Part shown: piece after piece, positions 16,567 to 26,697 of the stretch
Numbering within the stretch: the stretch's first letter is position 1
Layout of the letters: each line of letters begins with the position of its first letter
Origin: Cyanobacteria bacterium UBA2566
Lineage (GTDB): Bacteria; Cyanobacteriota; Cyanobacteriia; Cyanobacteriales; Desertifilaceae
NCBI GenBank assembly: GCA_002340255.1
Contig: DDLS01000121.1
Location: 1-47,655, forward strand
Direction of reading: 5' to 3'
Length of the DNA stretch: 47,655 nucleotides
Position numbers and translations under genes: made by a program
Notes under the pieces: model-generated
The model's input: only the letters and a program-made list of their open reading frames with translations
What the model was told of the DNA's origin: nothing
Database searches by the model: none

Positions 16567-17532
16567 ATGCCTGAAGAAACAGAAACTTTACTCTACGATC
16601 GCACCCATTGGGGCAGAATTGAAGTGAAAGGAAGCGATCGCATCCGCTTTCTACACAACCAGAGTACTAATGATTTCGAGCGCCTGCGACCCGGACAAGG
16701 CTGTGATACCGTCTTCGTTACCTCCACTGCTCGTACCCTGGATTTAGTCACAGCTTATCTGACCGAAGATAGCGTGATTTTACTGGTTTCTCCCAATAGA
16801 CAAGAACAACTCTTCCAGTGGATGGATCGGTATATCTTCCCAATGGATCGAGTCGATCTGGCGGATATTACCGAAAATACAGCCTGTATAAGTTTAATCG
16901 GAACCGACAGCGATCGCCTCTTAGAGACCCTTGAAATCGACCCCTTAACCCACGCTCCCCAAGGAACCCACAAGCAAATTACCCTAGGGGAAATTCCCCT
17001 CAGAATAGCAGTAGGCAGTGGGTTAGCAACGGCTGGCCATACCCTTATGTTTGAGGCTCAACACCGAAGAGCTTTAGTCGAAAAACTGATAGCAAAAGGA
17101 GCAAAAGAAATCACCGATCTAGATTGGGAACAGCTACGAATTCAACAAGGTCGTCCCGCACCCGATCGCGAACTAACCGAAGATTATAATCCTCTAGAAG
17201 CCGGATTATGGCAAACCATTTCCTTTGAAAAAGGCTGTTACATTGGTCAAGAAACCATCGCTCGTTTAAACACATATCAAGGGGTGAAACAGCAACTTTG
17301 GGGTCTCCAACTTTCCCAACCTGTTGACCCTGGAACCCCCATCCAAGTGGGAGAACAGAAAGCCGGAACCATCACCAGTTGTATCGCTCTTTCAGAAGGA
17401 GCGATCGCCCTAGCCTATATTCGCACCAAAACAGGAGGAAAAGGCCTCACCGTTCAAGTCGGCAACCAATCCGCAACTCTCATCGATCTGCCCTTTCTAT
17501 CTCGTGGGTATTTAGACACCCCATCCCAATAA
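16567..17532 (+). CDS. ygfZ: YgfZ/GcvT-type folate-binding protein
   Basis: A 321-residue protein of the YgfZ family, related to the T protein of glycine cleavage. These proteins bind tetrahydrofolate and help iron-sulfur enzymes such as the tRNA modifier MiaB. The family signature KGCYIGQE is at 222-229, with the conserved C224. DLDWEQLRIQQGRP upstream of it is also typical. The C-terminal barrel is short. The ATG start follows a weakly purine-rich stretch. No neighbouring gene suggests an operon. Confidence 0.88.
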   Translation: MPEETETLLYDRTHWGRIEVKGSDRIRFLHNQSTNDFERLRPGQGCDTVFVTSTARTLDLVTAYLTEDSVILLVSPNRQEQLFQWMDRYIFPMDRVDLADITENTACISLIGTDSDRLLETLEIDPLTHAPQGTHKQITLGEIPLRIAVGSGLATAGHTLMFEAQHRRALVEKLIAKGAKEITDLDWEQLRIQQGRPAPDRELTEDYNPLEAGLWQTISFEKGCYIGQETIARLNTYQGVKQQLWGLQLSQPVDPGTPIQVGEQKAGTITSCIALSEGAIALAYIRTKTGGKGLTVQVGNQSATLIDLPFLSRGYLDTPSQ

Positions 17533-17637
17533 ACAGACCCTCCTTAGTCCCCAACCACACTCAGGTTCTAAAGTTGTCATTAGATGAGGTATTCGATAAG
17601 CTATTGAATATACCCTTAACTTCGATTCTCTGATAGT

Positions 17638-20600
17638 GTGGCTGGGCAATATTTCAAATTAAAATTACCGTGGATTTTCGGGTGTGTCCTATCTCTAGGA
17701 ATCCTAGTGGTTTGGTCAAAGCTAGAAAGTCAAGACCGGGAATTAGTGCAACAGTCTATTCTAGAAGAGGCTGAAACACTACAAATTCATCTAGAATCAC
17801 AGTTCAAGGAACAAATTTTAGCCCTACAACGGATGGGAGATCGCTGGGAAGCTGCGGGGGGAACCCCTGAAGTTCTGTGGCAAAAAGACGCTCTCAACTA
17901 TGTTGAAGATTTTGCCGGACTGCAAGCTTTAGCCTGGGTGGATATGAACCATCAAATTCGTTGGAGTGTCAGTCCTGAAGATCCCCAACTGATTGCCCAT
18001 ATCAACTTAAATCAAAATGCAGATTATAAACGCACTCTAGAGCGCTCATACGACTACCAACAAATGACTCTAACAGAAAATTTTTTACTTTCTGGAGGAG
18101 ATCGGGGTATTTTGATTGTTGATCCCCTATTCTTAGAGCTTGATCCAAACGCAGAAGACAGTACTTTTAATGGATGTATCGTTTCAGTTGTGAATTTAGA
18201 GACTTTGTTCGATCATCTTTTACAACCCTTGCGTCATCATCATTATCAATTAATCATTACTCAGGGAGAGCAAGTCATCTACCAAAAAGAACTCTCTCAA
18301 GAAATTGATATAGATCGCAAAGTCATAAAAACGGTTAACCTTTATGGTCAAATGCTCAAATTTACATTATATCCAAAAAAATGGTGGATTCAAAAACTTC
18401 ATGCTCCTTTTCCCTCTCAATTTTTAGCCGGAGGATTATTAACCAGTTGGAGTATTGCCATTGGGATTGCTATGCTCCAAAGTTGGCGAAATAAACTCAA
18501 TGTTATTCAGACGATCAATCAGAAACTCAATCAAGAAATGATGGATCGTCAACAAGCAGAATTAAAACTAGAAGAAAGAGAGGCAATGCTACGGAGTTTT
18601 TATAATAGCTCTCCCATAATGATGGGAATTGTAGAACTGCTCGAAAATGATGTTTTACATCTGTCCGATAATCAGGCATCCGCTCGTTTTTTTGGTACAA
18701 CTCCAGAAGCAATGGCCAATCAGCGAGCGAGTCTAATGGGCGCTCCCCCCGAACATATTCAGCAATGGATTAGCCATTACCGAGAAGCAATGGCAACCCA
18801 AGAGGCAGTTGAATTTGAGTATGAAAACTATGTAGAAAACAGGTCATATTTCTTGTGGGCAACCGTGAGTTTTATCGGATTTGTCCATCCAGAGCGTCCC
18901 CGATTTTCCTATTTAGTACAAGATATTAGCGATCGCCGACTCGCCCAAATTGCTCTGGAAAACAGTGAACAACGCTTTCGAGTGCTAGTCTCCCATTCTC
19001 CGGTTGGTATTTTTCAGACCAATCTCCAAGGTCAATGCCTCTATGTTAATCCCCAATGGGCTGAGATGACAGGACGCTATCAACCCGAAAGCTATTTAGG
19101 AGATGCTTGGCAGCAAGCCCTACATCCAGAGGATCGAGAAGCTATTTTTGAGGAATGGACTGCATCAAGTCAACAAAGCCGTCCATTTGACCTGGAATAC
19201 CGTTTTCAGAAACCGGATGGTCAAATCGTTTGGGTTTGGGGAAGTGCGATCGCCGTTCGCAATGATAATGGCGATATTACTGGTTATTTTGGTACAGTCA
19301 TGGACATCACAGATCGCAAGAAAACTGAAACCACCAATCGCGCTTTAATGGATGCCATCCCTGACTTAATGATTCGATTAAGCCGAGAGGGTCAATTTAT
19401 CAATGTGATGAACGTCAATCGTACCGATCAAAATGACTGGGGAACTGACAACCGATACCTAGGTAGGTATTTGATCAAACGTCTCCCTCAACTGGTGAGT
19501 CCAGAACGAATCGGGTATATTCAAACAACCCTCAATACCCAAACCATTCAGAGCTATGAATATGAAATCTCCCTTGAAGAAAAGGTTTACTGTGAAGAAT
19601 GTCGTTTGATTCCCTTTGATAATGAGAGTGTATTAGCTGTTATTCGAGATATTACCCACCGCAAACAGCAAGAAGCCGCTCTAGTTTATCAACTCAACAA
19701 AGCCCTACTACTGCAAGAAATAACCACTGCTATTCGTCAAAGCCTAGAAATTGACACCATTTTTCAGGTGGCTGCTGAAAAAATTGGCCAAGCCTTCCAG
19801 GTAAACCGTTGCTTGATTCATTTTTATAACCCTGAATGGACAGTCTCTATCCCCGTTGTAGCAGAATATTTGAGGGGTAATTATGCTTCTTTGCAAGATT
19901 TTGCCGTTCCTCTAGAAGGGAATCCCCATATAGAACAATTGATGAGTCAGGAGGAGGCAATCTCCTGCGATAATGTCTATACCCATCCATTGCTTGCCAA
20001 TGTGCAACCCACCTGCGAAAAAATCCACCTCAAATCCATGCTGTCAGTAGGGACATTTTACCAAGGACAAATTAATGGAGTGATTGGTCTACACCAATGT
20101 GATGATTATCGTCATTGGACCAAAGAGGATATTGAACTGATCGAAGCCTTAGCGGGGCAACTCGGTATTGCCATCGCCCAAGCTTCATTACTAGAAAAAG
20201 AAATTAGCCAACGAGAAGAATTAATCCAAAAAAATCAAGAATTAGAACAGGCCAAGGTGATGGCCGATAGTGCGAATCGAGCCAAAAGTGAATTTTTAGC
20301 CAATATGAGCCATGAAATTCGCACACCAATGAATGCCGTTTTGGGGTTTACCGAACTCCTTAAACCCTTAATTAAAGAACCCTTATCCCAAGAATACTTA
20401 CAAGCGATTGCCGCTAGTAGTAAAACCTTACTCTCTTTAATTAACGATATCCTCGATCTGTCCAAAATCGAAGCCGGTAGGCTCGAACTTGACCCTGAAC
20501 CCACACCTTTAAAAAACATCTTTAAGGATATCTATAATATTTTTCTGCATAAAGCTCAAGATAAAGGTCTTAGTCTCCAGATGAAATTGGATGACCATTT

Positions 20601-21750
20601 ACCAGAGTTAGTCATATTTGATGAAGTGCGTTTGCGTCAAATTTTATTTAATGTGGTTGGAAATGCCATTAAATTTACTGCTTCAGGAACAGTTCAGATT
20701 AGCTCACAATGCTCTTTTAATTCTGATAACGAAGATAAAATTAATCTGGAAATTAGGATTAGAGATACTGGAATTGGGATTAGCCAAAGCGATCGAGACC
20801 ATATCTTTGATGCCTTTACCCAAAGTCAAGGTCAAAGTAACCGTAAGTTTGGCGGTACAGGGTTAGGACTAGCCATTACACGCCGTTTAGTTGATATGAT
20901 AGGAGGAACAATTGAACTCCAGAGTGAATTGGCTAAGGGCAGTCTCTTTATTTTTCGCTTTCCTGATGTTCCCATTAGTCACTCTCGAGTCCTCGCTAGT
21001 GTCCAAGAACAGCCGATTTCTGACTTAAATCAGTTTCAGCCCTCTACCATTTTAGTCGTTGATGATATTGTATCTAATCGAGAACTGATTCGAGGATATT
21101 TTAGAGATACGGCTCATACCTTATTGTTTGCTGAAGATGGAGAAGAAGCCATTCGAGTAACGTTTAATCACTTCCCAGATCTGATTTTACTGGATTTGCG
21201 GATGCCACGGATGAATGGCCGGGAAGTTGCCAATTTTCTCAAAGAAAGTCAACAAACACAACATATTCCCATTGTCATTGTTACTGCTTCTTCTGAATTT
21301 AAAGATGAACAACAACTCAAATCCATCTGTGAAGGATTTGTCCTCAAACCGGTCAAGATAAGTGATTTGATTAGGGTACTTCAGTCCCTACTCCCTCCCT
21401 CTCAAGAGCTGGATTCTTCCTCCAGCCCGAACGATATCGCCCCAGTTAATCCAGAAGTCAATTCTTTTGAGCCGGCACTCACTCCGGTTCATTTAGCTGA
21501 ACTATTAGAAAAACTAACGATTCTCAAAAAAAACTCTTGGGTTAGCTTATCTGAAACGTTAGAAATTGAAGAAGTTGAGCGATTTGTTGAGGATTTACAG
21601 GCTCTTACGATACAATATTACTATTTACCCTTGGTCAATTATATTCAAAATTTAGAGAAACAATTGGATAACTTTGATTGGGATATGATACCTCAAACTA
21701 TACTGAAATTCAAAACTCTTTTAGAGAGTGTCGCAGAGGAGGTGGACTGA
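17638..21750 (+). CDS. Hybrid sensor histidine kinase (PAS-PAS-PAS-GAF-HisKA-HATPase-REC)
   Basis: A 1370-residue membrane sensor. There is one transmembrane segment at about 9-26, a periplasmic sensing region to about 260 and a second segment at about 262-283. Three PAS-like domains lie at about 317-430, 440-565 and 566-680, and a GAF domain at about 691-860. The phosphoacceptor is H892 in MSHEIRTPMNAVLGF. The ATP-binding boxes include NAIKF, DTGIGIS and GTGLGLAI. A receiver domain at about 1135-1255 has phospho-acceptor D1186. The last 110 residues are helical, with no clear Hpt histidine. The start is a GTG without a strong Shine-Dalgarno, so the exact start is uncertain. It is translationally coupled to the next gene. 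Confidence 0.9.
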   Translation: MAGQYFKLKLPWIFGCVLSLGILVVWSKLESQDRELVQQSILEEAETLQIHLESQFKEQILALQRMGDRWEAAGGTPEVLWQKDALNYVEDFAGLQALAWVDMNHQIRWSVSPEDPQLIAHINLNQNADYKRTLERSYDYQQMTLTENFLLSGGDRGILIVDPLFLELDPNAEDSTFNGCIVSVVNLETLFDHLLQPLRHHHYQLIITQGEQVIYQKELSQEIDIDRKVIKTVNLYGQMLKFTLYPKKWWIQKLHAPFPSQFLAGGLLTSWSIAIGIAMLQSWRNKLNVIQTINQKLNQEMMDRQQAELKLEEREAMLRSFYNSSPIMMGIVELLENDVLHLSDNQASARFFGTTPEAMANQRASLMGAPPEHIQQWISHYREAMATQEAVEFEYENYVENRSYFLWATVSFIGFVHPERPRFSYLVQDISDRRLAQIALENSEQRFRVLVSHSPVGIFQTNLQGQCLYVNPQWAEMTGRYQPESYLGDAWQQALHPEDREAIFEEWTASSQQSRPFDLEYRFQKPDGQIVWVWGSAIAVRNDNGDITGYFGTVMDITDRKKTETTNRALMDAIPDLMIRLSREGQFINVMNVNRTDQNDWGTDNRYLGRYLIKRLPQLVSPERIGYIQTTLNTQTIQSYEYEISLEEKVYCEECRLIPFDNESVLAVIRDITHRKQQEAALVYQLNKALLLQEITTAIRQSLEIDTIFQVAAEKIGQAFQVNRCLIHFYNPEWTVSIPVVAEYLRGNYASLQDFAVPLEGNPHIEQLMSQEEAISCDNVYTHPLLANVQPTCEKIHLKSMLSVGTFYQGQINGVIGLHQCDDYRHWTKEDIELIEALAGQLGIAIAQASLLEKEISQREELIQKNQELEQAKVMADSANRAKSEFLANMSHEIRTPMNAVLGFTELLKPLIKEPLSQEYLQAIAASSKTLLSLINDILDLSKIEAGRLELDPEPTPLKNIFKDIYNIFLHKAQDKGLSLQMKLDDHLPELVIFDEVRLRQILFNVVGNAIKFTASGTVQISSQCSFNSDNEDKINLEIRIRDTGIGISQSDRDHIFDAFTQSQGQSNRKFGGTGLGLAITRRLVDMIGGTIELQSELAKGSLFIFRFPDVPISHSRVLASVQEQPISDLNQFQPSTILVVDDIVSNRELIRGYFRDTAHTLLFAEDGEEAIRVTFNHFPDLILLDLRMPRMNGREVANFLKESQQTQHIPIVIVTASSEFKDEQQLKSICEGFVLKPVKISDLIRVLQSLLPPSQELDSSSSPNDIAPVNPEVNSFEPALTPVHLAELLEKLTILKKNSWVSLSETLEIEEVERFVEDLQALTIQYYYLPLVNYIQNLEKQLDNFDWDMIPQTILKFKTLLESVAEEVD

Positions 21751-21752
21751 TC

Positions 21753-23195
21753 TTGACCGTACTTCTCAACTCTGAAGTCCAATTGATGAAGCCGGAAGAT
21801 TGTTTATTGCTTGTTGTGGATGATAATCCAGACAATCTGAAAGTTTTGAGAGGTTTACTATCTCCTCCTGGCTATAAGCTGACATTTGCCATGGGAGGAA
21901 AACAAGCTCTAGACCGAGTAAAAAAGGCAAAACCTGATTTGATTTTACTGGATTTAATGATGCCAGATATGGATGGTTTTCAGGTTTGCGAGTGGCTGAA
22001 AGCGGACTCGGAGTTTAAAGATATTCCCCTCATTTTTTTAACGGCAAGTCAAGAGATGGATCATCTGCTCCAAGCCTTTGAGAAGGGAGCGATTGATTAT
22101 TTAACGAAACCGTTTCATCCTCCGGAACTCTTGGCACGGGTGAAAACTCATTTAGAGTTAAAGCATTTACGGGAACAAAGTCAGCGCCAAGCCGAAAAAG
22201 AGCTGATTTTACTCAAAATTATTCAGGGAATTCATTATTCTCTGAATTTAGAAGAAATTTTAACGACTACAGTTTTCAGTATCCAGGGGTTGTTTGACGC
22301 GAGTCGAGTAATGATTTGTCGTTGTGTATCTGAGGGAGAATATGGAATTGTGGCGATCGCCCATTCTGCCAATGCCAAGACACTACCCATCGGTGAAACT
22401 GTGAAGATTCAACCCTTAGCCAATCCAGAATCGAAGGATCGCCAGTTTGAGATCTATTATCCAATCGGTCTAGATCGTAAAGAGGTGAAAACGCAACTAA
22501 GTGTCCCCATCTATCAACAGAATGACCTGTGGGGTATATTAATTGTCGATCGCGATGATATCTCTAAAGCCTGGAATTCTCCTGAATACCAGATTTTAGT
22601 CCGAATTATTGAACAAATTGCGATCGCCATTCAACAGTCCCAATTGTATGATGCCCTGCAACAAGCCAATCAAGAATTAGAGCGTCTGGTGAATGTGGAT
22701 GCCTTAACCCAAGTCGCTAATCGTCGTTATTTCGATCGGTATTTAGAACAGGAATGGCGACGACTGCTAGGGGAAGCACTGCCATTGTCCCTCATTCTTT
22801 GTGATATTGATTATTTCAAGCAATATAATGATACCTATGGTCATATCATCGGCGATCGCTGTCTGGAACAAGTTGCCCAAGCCCTATCTTCGATCCTGAA
22901 ACGCCCGGCTGATTTAATTGCTCGTTATGGCGGGGAAGAGTTTGCTGCGATTTTACCCAATACTCCTCTCAAAGGAGCAATTACTGTAGCAGAATACATG
23001 CAACAGGCGATCGGTGACCTAAAAATTCCCCATATGGCAACCAAGTTACCGGAACCTATTGTGACGATTAGCTTAGGGATTGCTTGTGTCACGCCAACTC
23101 CACACTCTCATCTGATCAGACTCTTAGATTTTGCGGATCGAGCATTGTATGAAGCGAAACACAAAGGGCGGAATCGGTATGCGATCGGTGTTTAG
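21753..23195 (+). CDS. Response regulator with GAF-like and GGDEF (diguanylate cyclase) domains
   Basis: A 480-residue protein. The receiver domain is at about 15-135 with phospho-acceptor D67 in LLDLMMPDMDG. A GAF-like domain follows at about 150-310 and a GGDEF domain at about 315-480. The active site reads GGEEF (393-397), a functional variant. The inhibitory site RxxD (R384, D387) lies exactly five residues before it, so product-inhibited c-di-GMP synthesis is expected. I start at the TTG at 21753 because AGGAGGT (21737-21743) lies 9 bases upstream inside the kinase gene. The next ATG is at 21786. It is almost certainly the partner of the upstream kinase. Confidence 0.9.
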   Translation: MTVLLNSEVQLMKPEDCLLLVVDDNPDNLKVLRGLLSPPGYKLTFAMGGKQALDRVKKAKPDLILLDLMMPDMDGFQVCEWLKADSEFKDIPLIFLTASQEMDHLLQAFEKGAIDYLTKPFHPPELLARVKTHLELKHLREQSQRQAEKELILLKIIQGIHYSLNLEEILTTTVFSIQGLFDASRVMICRCVSEGEYGIVAIAHSANAKTLPIGETVKIQPLANPESKDRQFEIYYPIGLDRKEVKTQLSVPIYQQNDLWGILIVDRDDISKAWNSPEYQILVRIIEQIAIAIQQSQLYDALQQANQELERLVNVDALTQVANRRYFDRYLEQEWRRLLGEALPLSLILCDIDYFKQYNDTYGHIIGDRCLEQVAQALSSILKRPADLIARYGGEEFAAILPNTPLKGAITVAEYMQQAIGDLKIPHMATKLPEPIVTISLGIACVTPTPHSHLIRLLDFADRALYEAKHKGRNRYAIGV

Positions 23196-23198
23196 GAC

Positions 23199-23220
23199 TA
23201 TAGCGCTTCGCGCTAGGGAA
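23199..23220 (+). repeat. Dispersed TATAGCG...CGCTAGGGAA palindromic repeat, copy 2
   Basis: TATAGCGCTTCGCGCTAGGG starts 3 bases after the diguanylate cyclase stop codon. The core TAGCGC...GCGCTA forms a tight hairpin. See copies at 3594-3615, 25506-25521 (inverted) and around 38241-38251 (inverted). Confidence 0.6.
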
Positions 23221-23284
23221 TAGGGAAATAGAAACCCGGTTTGTTCATGGCTTTCTCTGTGTCCCCGCGTCCCCCATTTTCCCA

Positions 23285-25105
23285 TCAGGCAGGGACGGTG
23301 ATTTTCTGGCTGCCAGCGAGACCAAAGGCAGCATGGATCGCTTGTAGTGCTTGTACTCCAGAATCTCGATCGACGACGCAACTAATTTTAATTTCAGAGG
23401 TGGCGATCATCTGAATGTTAATCCCTTCCTTAGATAGGGCAGCAAACATCATGGCGGCTACACCGGGATGATTAATCATTCCTGTACCTACAGCACTGAC
23501 TTTGGAGATCGCTTCATCCACAACCACTTCTGACGATCCCCATTCTGAAGCGAGTTCCTCTAAGAGCGTCCGAGCGGTTTGGGCATCAGCTTGAGCAACA
23601 GTAAAGGCGATATCGCGGGTATAGAGGTCATTAATCACCCGACAGCGTTGGGATTGGATAATCATATCCACGCTAATGTTATGTTCGGCTAACAGTTTGA
23701 ACAATTCGGCGGCAGTTCCGGGGCGATCGGGCACGCGGAGCAGGGCTAACCGAGCTTGTTTGAGATCTAAGGCGACACCTCGAACGGGGGGTTGAGTACC
23801 GGAGTCGATCGCTTTAGCTGCCTGAACTTGTACATCAAAGGTTGAGGTCAGAATTTCCACAGCGCGATCGCACTCTGTGGCTTCAACGACGCAACTAACT
23901 TTCACCTCAGAAGTTGAGATCATCTGAATGTTTACCCCTCCTTCAGATAGGGCTGTAAACATTTGTGCTGCGACCCCCGGTCGGCCAATCATCCCCGCAC
24001 CAGAGATACTAATTTTGGCGATGTTTTCTTTGACGATGACTTCGGCCTTATCGAGGCTAGACCCTTGGGCAAGAACGGGTAAGATAGCAGTCGAAACAGC
24101 TTCTGCACGTTTGAGGGAATCTGTTGTCACCGTAAAGGCAATATCATTGGTTTGCCCTTCATTAATCGATTGGATAATTAGATCTACATCCAGATTCTGG
24201 TCGCCAATTTCACCAAACAACTGAGCTGCTACCCCTGGGCGATCGGGAACCCGCAATAGGGAAACTTTCGCCTGATCGGTGTCAAACTCCACTGCATCCA
24301 CCGGACGCACCAGTTCCAATCCTTCCAAGGGGCGAGGGAAAGGTTTGGGAGAGGTTACCTTCGTACCCGGATCGTCCGTCCAACTCGACTTAACAACTAA
24401 AGGAATACCGTAATTGCGGGCAATTTCCACTGCCCTAGGATGCAAGACCTTGGCTCCTAAACTGGCTAATTCCAGCATCTCATCACTGGTAATTTCGCTC
24501 ATCAATTGAGCATCGGGAATCAAACGGGGATCGGCCGTTAAAATACCGGGAACATCCGTATAAATTTCACAAATGTCAGCCTTTAATGCTGCGCCTAAAG
24601 CCACGGCTGAGGTATCCGAGCCGCCCCTTCCCAATGTAGTAATTTCTACTTCTGGAATTTTACTCTCGACATCCTCAGAAAGGGCGATCCCTTGAAAACC
24701 GGCCACAATCACGACTTGCCCTTCCCCCAAATGGCGCTCAATGCGTTGGGGATTAATGCTCAGAATACGGGCGCGGGTGTGCTGATTATTTTCTGTGACA
24801 ATGCCCACTTGAGCGCCGGTTAAGGAGATTGCGGGTTGTCCGATTTCTTTCAGGGCCATACTCAGGAGAGCGATAGATACCTGCTCCCCAGTTGAGAGCA
24901 ACATATCCATTTCTCTGCGGCAGGGGTTGGCGGAAATTTCTGAAGCGAGTTTTACTAATCCATCCGTGGTTTTGCCCATGGCGGAAACGACCACCACTAC
25001 AGAATTACCAGCTTTTACGGTTCGTTGTACGCGATCGGCAACGGCTTGAATGCGATCGACTGTACCCACGGAAGTGCCACCATATTTTTGTACGATTAAG
25101 GCCAT
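23285..25105 (-). CDS. lysC: Aspartate kinase with four ACT domains
   Basis: A 606-residue enzyme that phosphorylates aspartate, the first step to lysine, threonine and methionine. The kinase domain starts with KYGGTSVG and includes STGEQVS and LGRGGSDTSAVALG. Four ACT domains follow, at about 280-345, 362-430, 452-520 and 533-600. They form two tandem pairs; RVPDRPG opens domains 1 and 3, and PGVAA is in domains 1, 2 and 4. This duplicated regulatory half, making about 600 residues, is the cyanobacterial arrangement and implies feedback control by lysine and/or threonine. ATG start. It is convergent with the diguanylate cyclase gene. Confidence 0.95.
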   Translation of the reverse strand: MALIVQKYGGTSVGTVDRIQAVADRVQRTVKAGNSVVVVVSAMGKTTDGLVKLASEISANPCRREMDMLLSTGEQVSIALLSMALKEIGQPAISLTGAQVGIVTENNQHTRARILSINPQRIERHLGEGQVVIVAGFQGIALSEDVESKIPEVEITTLGRGGSDTSAVALGAALKADICEIYTDVPGILTADPRLIPDAQLMSEITSDEMLELASLGAKVLHPRAVEIARNYGIPLVVKSSWTDDPGTKVTSPKPFPRPLEGLELVRPVDAVEFDTDQAKVSLLRVPDRPGVAAQLFGEIGDQNLDVDLIIQSINEGQTNDIAFTVTTDSLKRAEAVSTAILPVLAQGSSLDKAEVIVKENIAKISISGAGMIGRPGVAAQMFTALSEGGVNIQMISTSEVKVSCVVEATECDRAVEILTSTFDVQVQAAKAIDSGTQPPVRGVALDLKQARLALLRVPDRPGTAAELFKLLAEHNISVDMIIQSQRCRVINDLYTRDIAFTVAQADAQTARTLLEELASEWGSSEVVVDEAISKVSAVGTGMINHPGVAAMMFAALSKEGINIQMIATSEIKISCVVDRDSGVQALQAIHAAFGLAGSQKITVPA

Positions 25106-25524
25106 ATGTCTTATTCCCCTGCCATGCTTACAAACCTGATTTCAATCAGACTAAGGGTGCATTTTACCCAATGGAGCCAACAGTGTAGAACTTACTATTG
25201 GCAGTTAGCTTAACTAATGTACCAGATCGATCGGCGATCGTCAGCCCAATCGACCCATACCCGTAATTTTTTTAATTTCTAATTTTGAATTCTGAATTGA
25301 AATGGGTTTCCTGATGGGGGAACAAAACTTGGTACGATGAAGGCGGCACAACCTGGTTTTATGTCCCCACGGACAGCTTTACAGCAATTTTTGCTGTTAT
25401 CAGAAACGCTTCCTAGCACCGGTGAGCAGACCAGGCCAAACCTGTAATAAATGGGCATTTTTAAGGCCATACCTTCGGCTGACCCATTACCGATTACCCA
25501 TTATCGCGCGAAGCGCTATATCTT
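25106..25524. other. Intergenic region between divergent lysC and sat
   Basis: About 420 bp that should hold the promoters of both flanking genes; I cannot place them with confidence. A 37-codon frame (25337-25447, plus strand, ATG to TAA) is the only small ORF of note and has no recognisable product. An inverted copy of the dispersed palindromic repeat (GCGCGAAGCGCTATAT, 25506-25521) lies 3 bases before the sat start codon. Confidence 0.4.
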
Positions 25525-26697
25525 ATGACGATTCATCCTGACGGCATTCCTCCCCATGGTGGTCAACTAATCAACCGAGTGGTTACCCCAGAAGAAAAGC
25601 AAGAATATTTACAAAAAGCCGATACTCTTCCCCGGGTTCAACTCGACGATCGCGCCTTTTCCGACCTTGTATTAATTGCCATTGGCGGATTTAGCCCGTT
25701 AACCGGTTTTATGGAGCAAAAAGACTATGAAACCGTGGTCGCGGATATGCATCTCCAAAATGGAATCCCCTGGGCCATTCCCATTACCTTATCAGTAACC
25801 CCAGAAGTAGCAGAGCCTTTAAATGAAGGATCTTGGGTGCGTTTAGACGATCCTCAAGGGCGCTTTGTGGGCATTTTGGAGTTAACCCAAAAATATCAAT
25901 ATAACAAAACCCATGAAGTGAAAAATGTTTATCGTACAGACGACGAAAAACATCCCGGTGTAAAAGTCGTTTATGAACAAGGAGAAGTGAATTTAGCTGG
26001 CCCCATTTGGCTCTTACAACGCGACCCCCATCCCCTGTTCCCTAACTATCAAATTGACCCTGCAGATACGCGGGCCGCATTTAAAGAAAAAGGCTGGAAA
26101 ACCATTGTTGGGTTTCAGACTCGCAACCCAGTTCATCGCGCCCATGAATATATTCAAAAATGTGCCATGGAAACGGTGGATGGTCTCTTGCTACATCCCC
26201 TAGTGGGAGCCACCAAGAGTGACGATATTCCGGCAGATGTGCGGATGCGCTGCTATGAAATTATTATCGAAAAATATTATCCCCAAGACCGGGTGATGTT
26301 GGCTATTAATCCGGCTGCCATGCGCTACGCTGGCCCCAGAGAAGCGATTTTCCATGCCATTCTGCGGAAAAATTATGGCTGTACTCACTTTATTGTCGGT
26401 CGAGATCATGCCGGGGTTGGTGACTATTATGGAACCTATGATGCTCAATATATTTTTGATGAGTTTGAACCGTCAGAATTGGGCATTGTGCCGATGAAAT
26501 TTGAACATGCATTTTACTGCAAATTAACGGGAGGTATGGCTACGGCAAAAACCAGTCCCAGCAAAAAAGAAGATCGGATTCATTTGTCAGGCACTAAAGT
26601 CAGGGAAATGTTACGATCTGGTCAACTTCCGCCCCCAGAATTTTCTCGCCCAGAAGTAGCGGCCGAATTGGCCAAAGCGATGCAGATTCAGCAATAG
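25525..26697 (+). CDS. sat: Sulfate adenylyltransferase (ATP sulfurylase)
   Basis: A 390-residue homomeric enzyme that makes adenosine 5'-phosphosulfate from ATP and sulfate, the entry to sulfate assimilation. The nucleotide-binding QTRNPVHRAHE starts at residue 198, with the two HxxH-type histidines H204 and H207. GRDHAGVGDYYG and SGTKVREML are further family signatures. No APS-kinase domain is fused at the C terminus, as in the plant/bacterial dissimilatory-like and cyanobacterial forms. The ATG start lies right after the intergenic repeat and lacks a Shine-Dalgarno. Confidence 0.95.
   Translation: MTIHPDGIPPHGGQLINRVVTPEEKQEYLQKADTLPRVQLDDRAFSDLVLIAIGGFSPLTGFMEQKDYETVVADMHLQNGIPWAIPITLSVTPEVAEPLNEGSWVRLDDPQGRFVGILELTQKYQYNKTHEVKNVYRTDDEKHPGVKVVYEQGEVNLAGPIWLLQRDPHPLFPNYQIDPADTRAAFKEKGWKTIVGFQTRNPVHRAHEYIQKCAMETVDGLLLHPLVGATKSDDIPADVRMRCYEIIIEKYYPQDRVMLAINPAAMRYAGPREAIFHAILRKNYGCTHFIVGRDHAGVGDYYGTYDAQYIFDEFEPSELGIVPMKFEHAFYCKLTGGMATAKTSPSKKEDRIHLSGTKVREMLRSGQLPPPEFSRPEVAAELAKAMQIQQ

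Noticed and set aside
14053..17532. ygfZ, thiC and neighbours as one thiamine/folate operon
   Set aside because: The genes are on opposite strands and separated by a riboswitch, a MITE and a PIN remnant.
19700..20220. Bilin-binding (cyanobacteriochrome) GAF domain in the histidine kinase
   Set aside because: The cysteine present (CEKIH) is not followed by the usual histidine and sits at the wrong spacing before the LSVG strand, so a non-bilin GAF is more likely.
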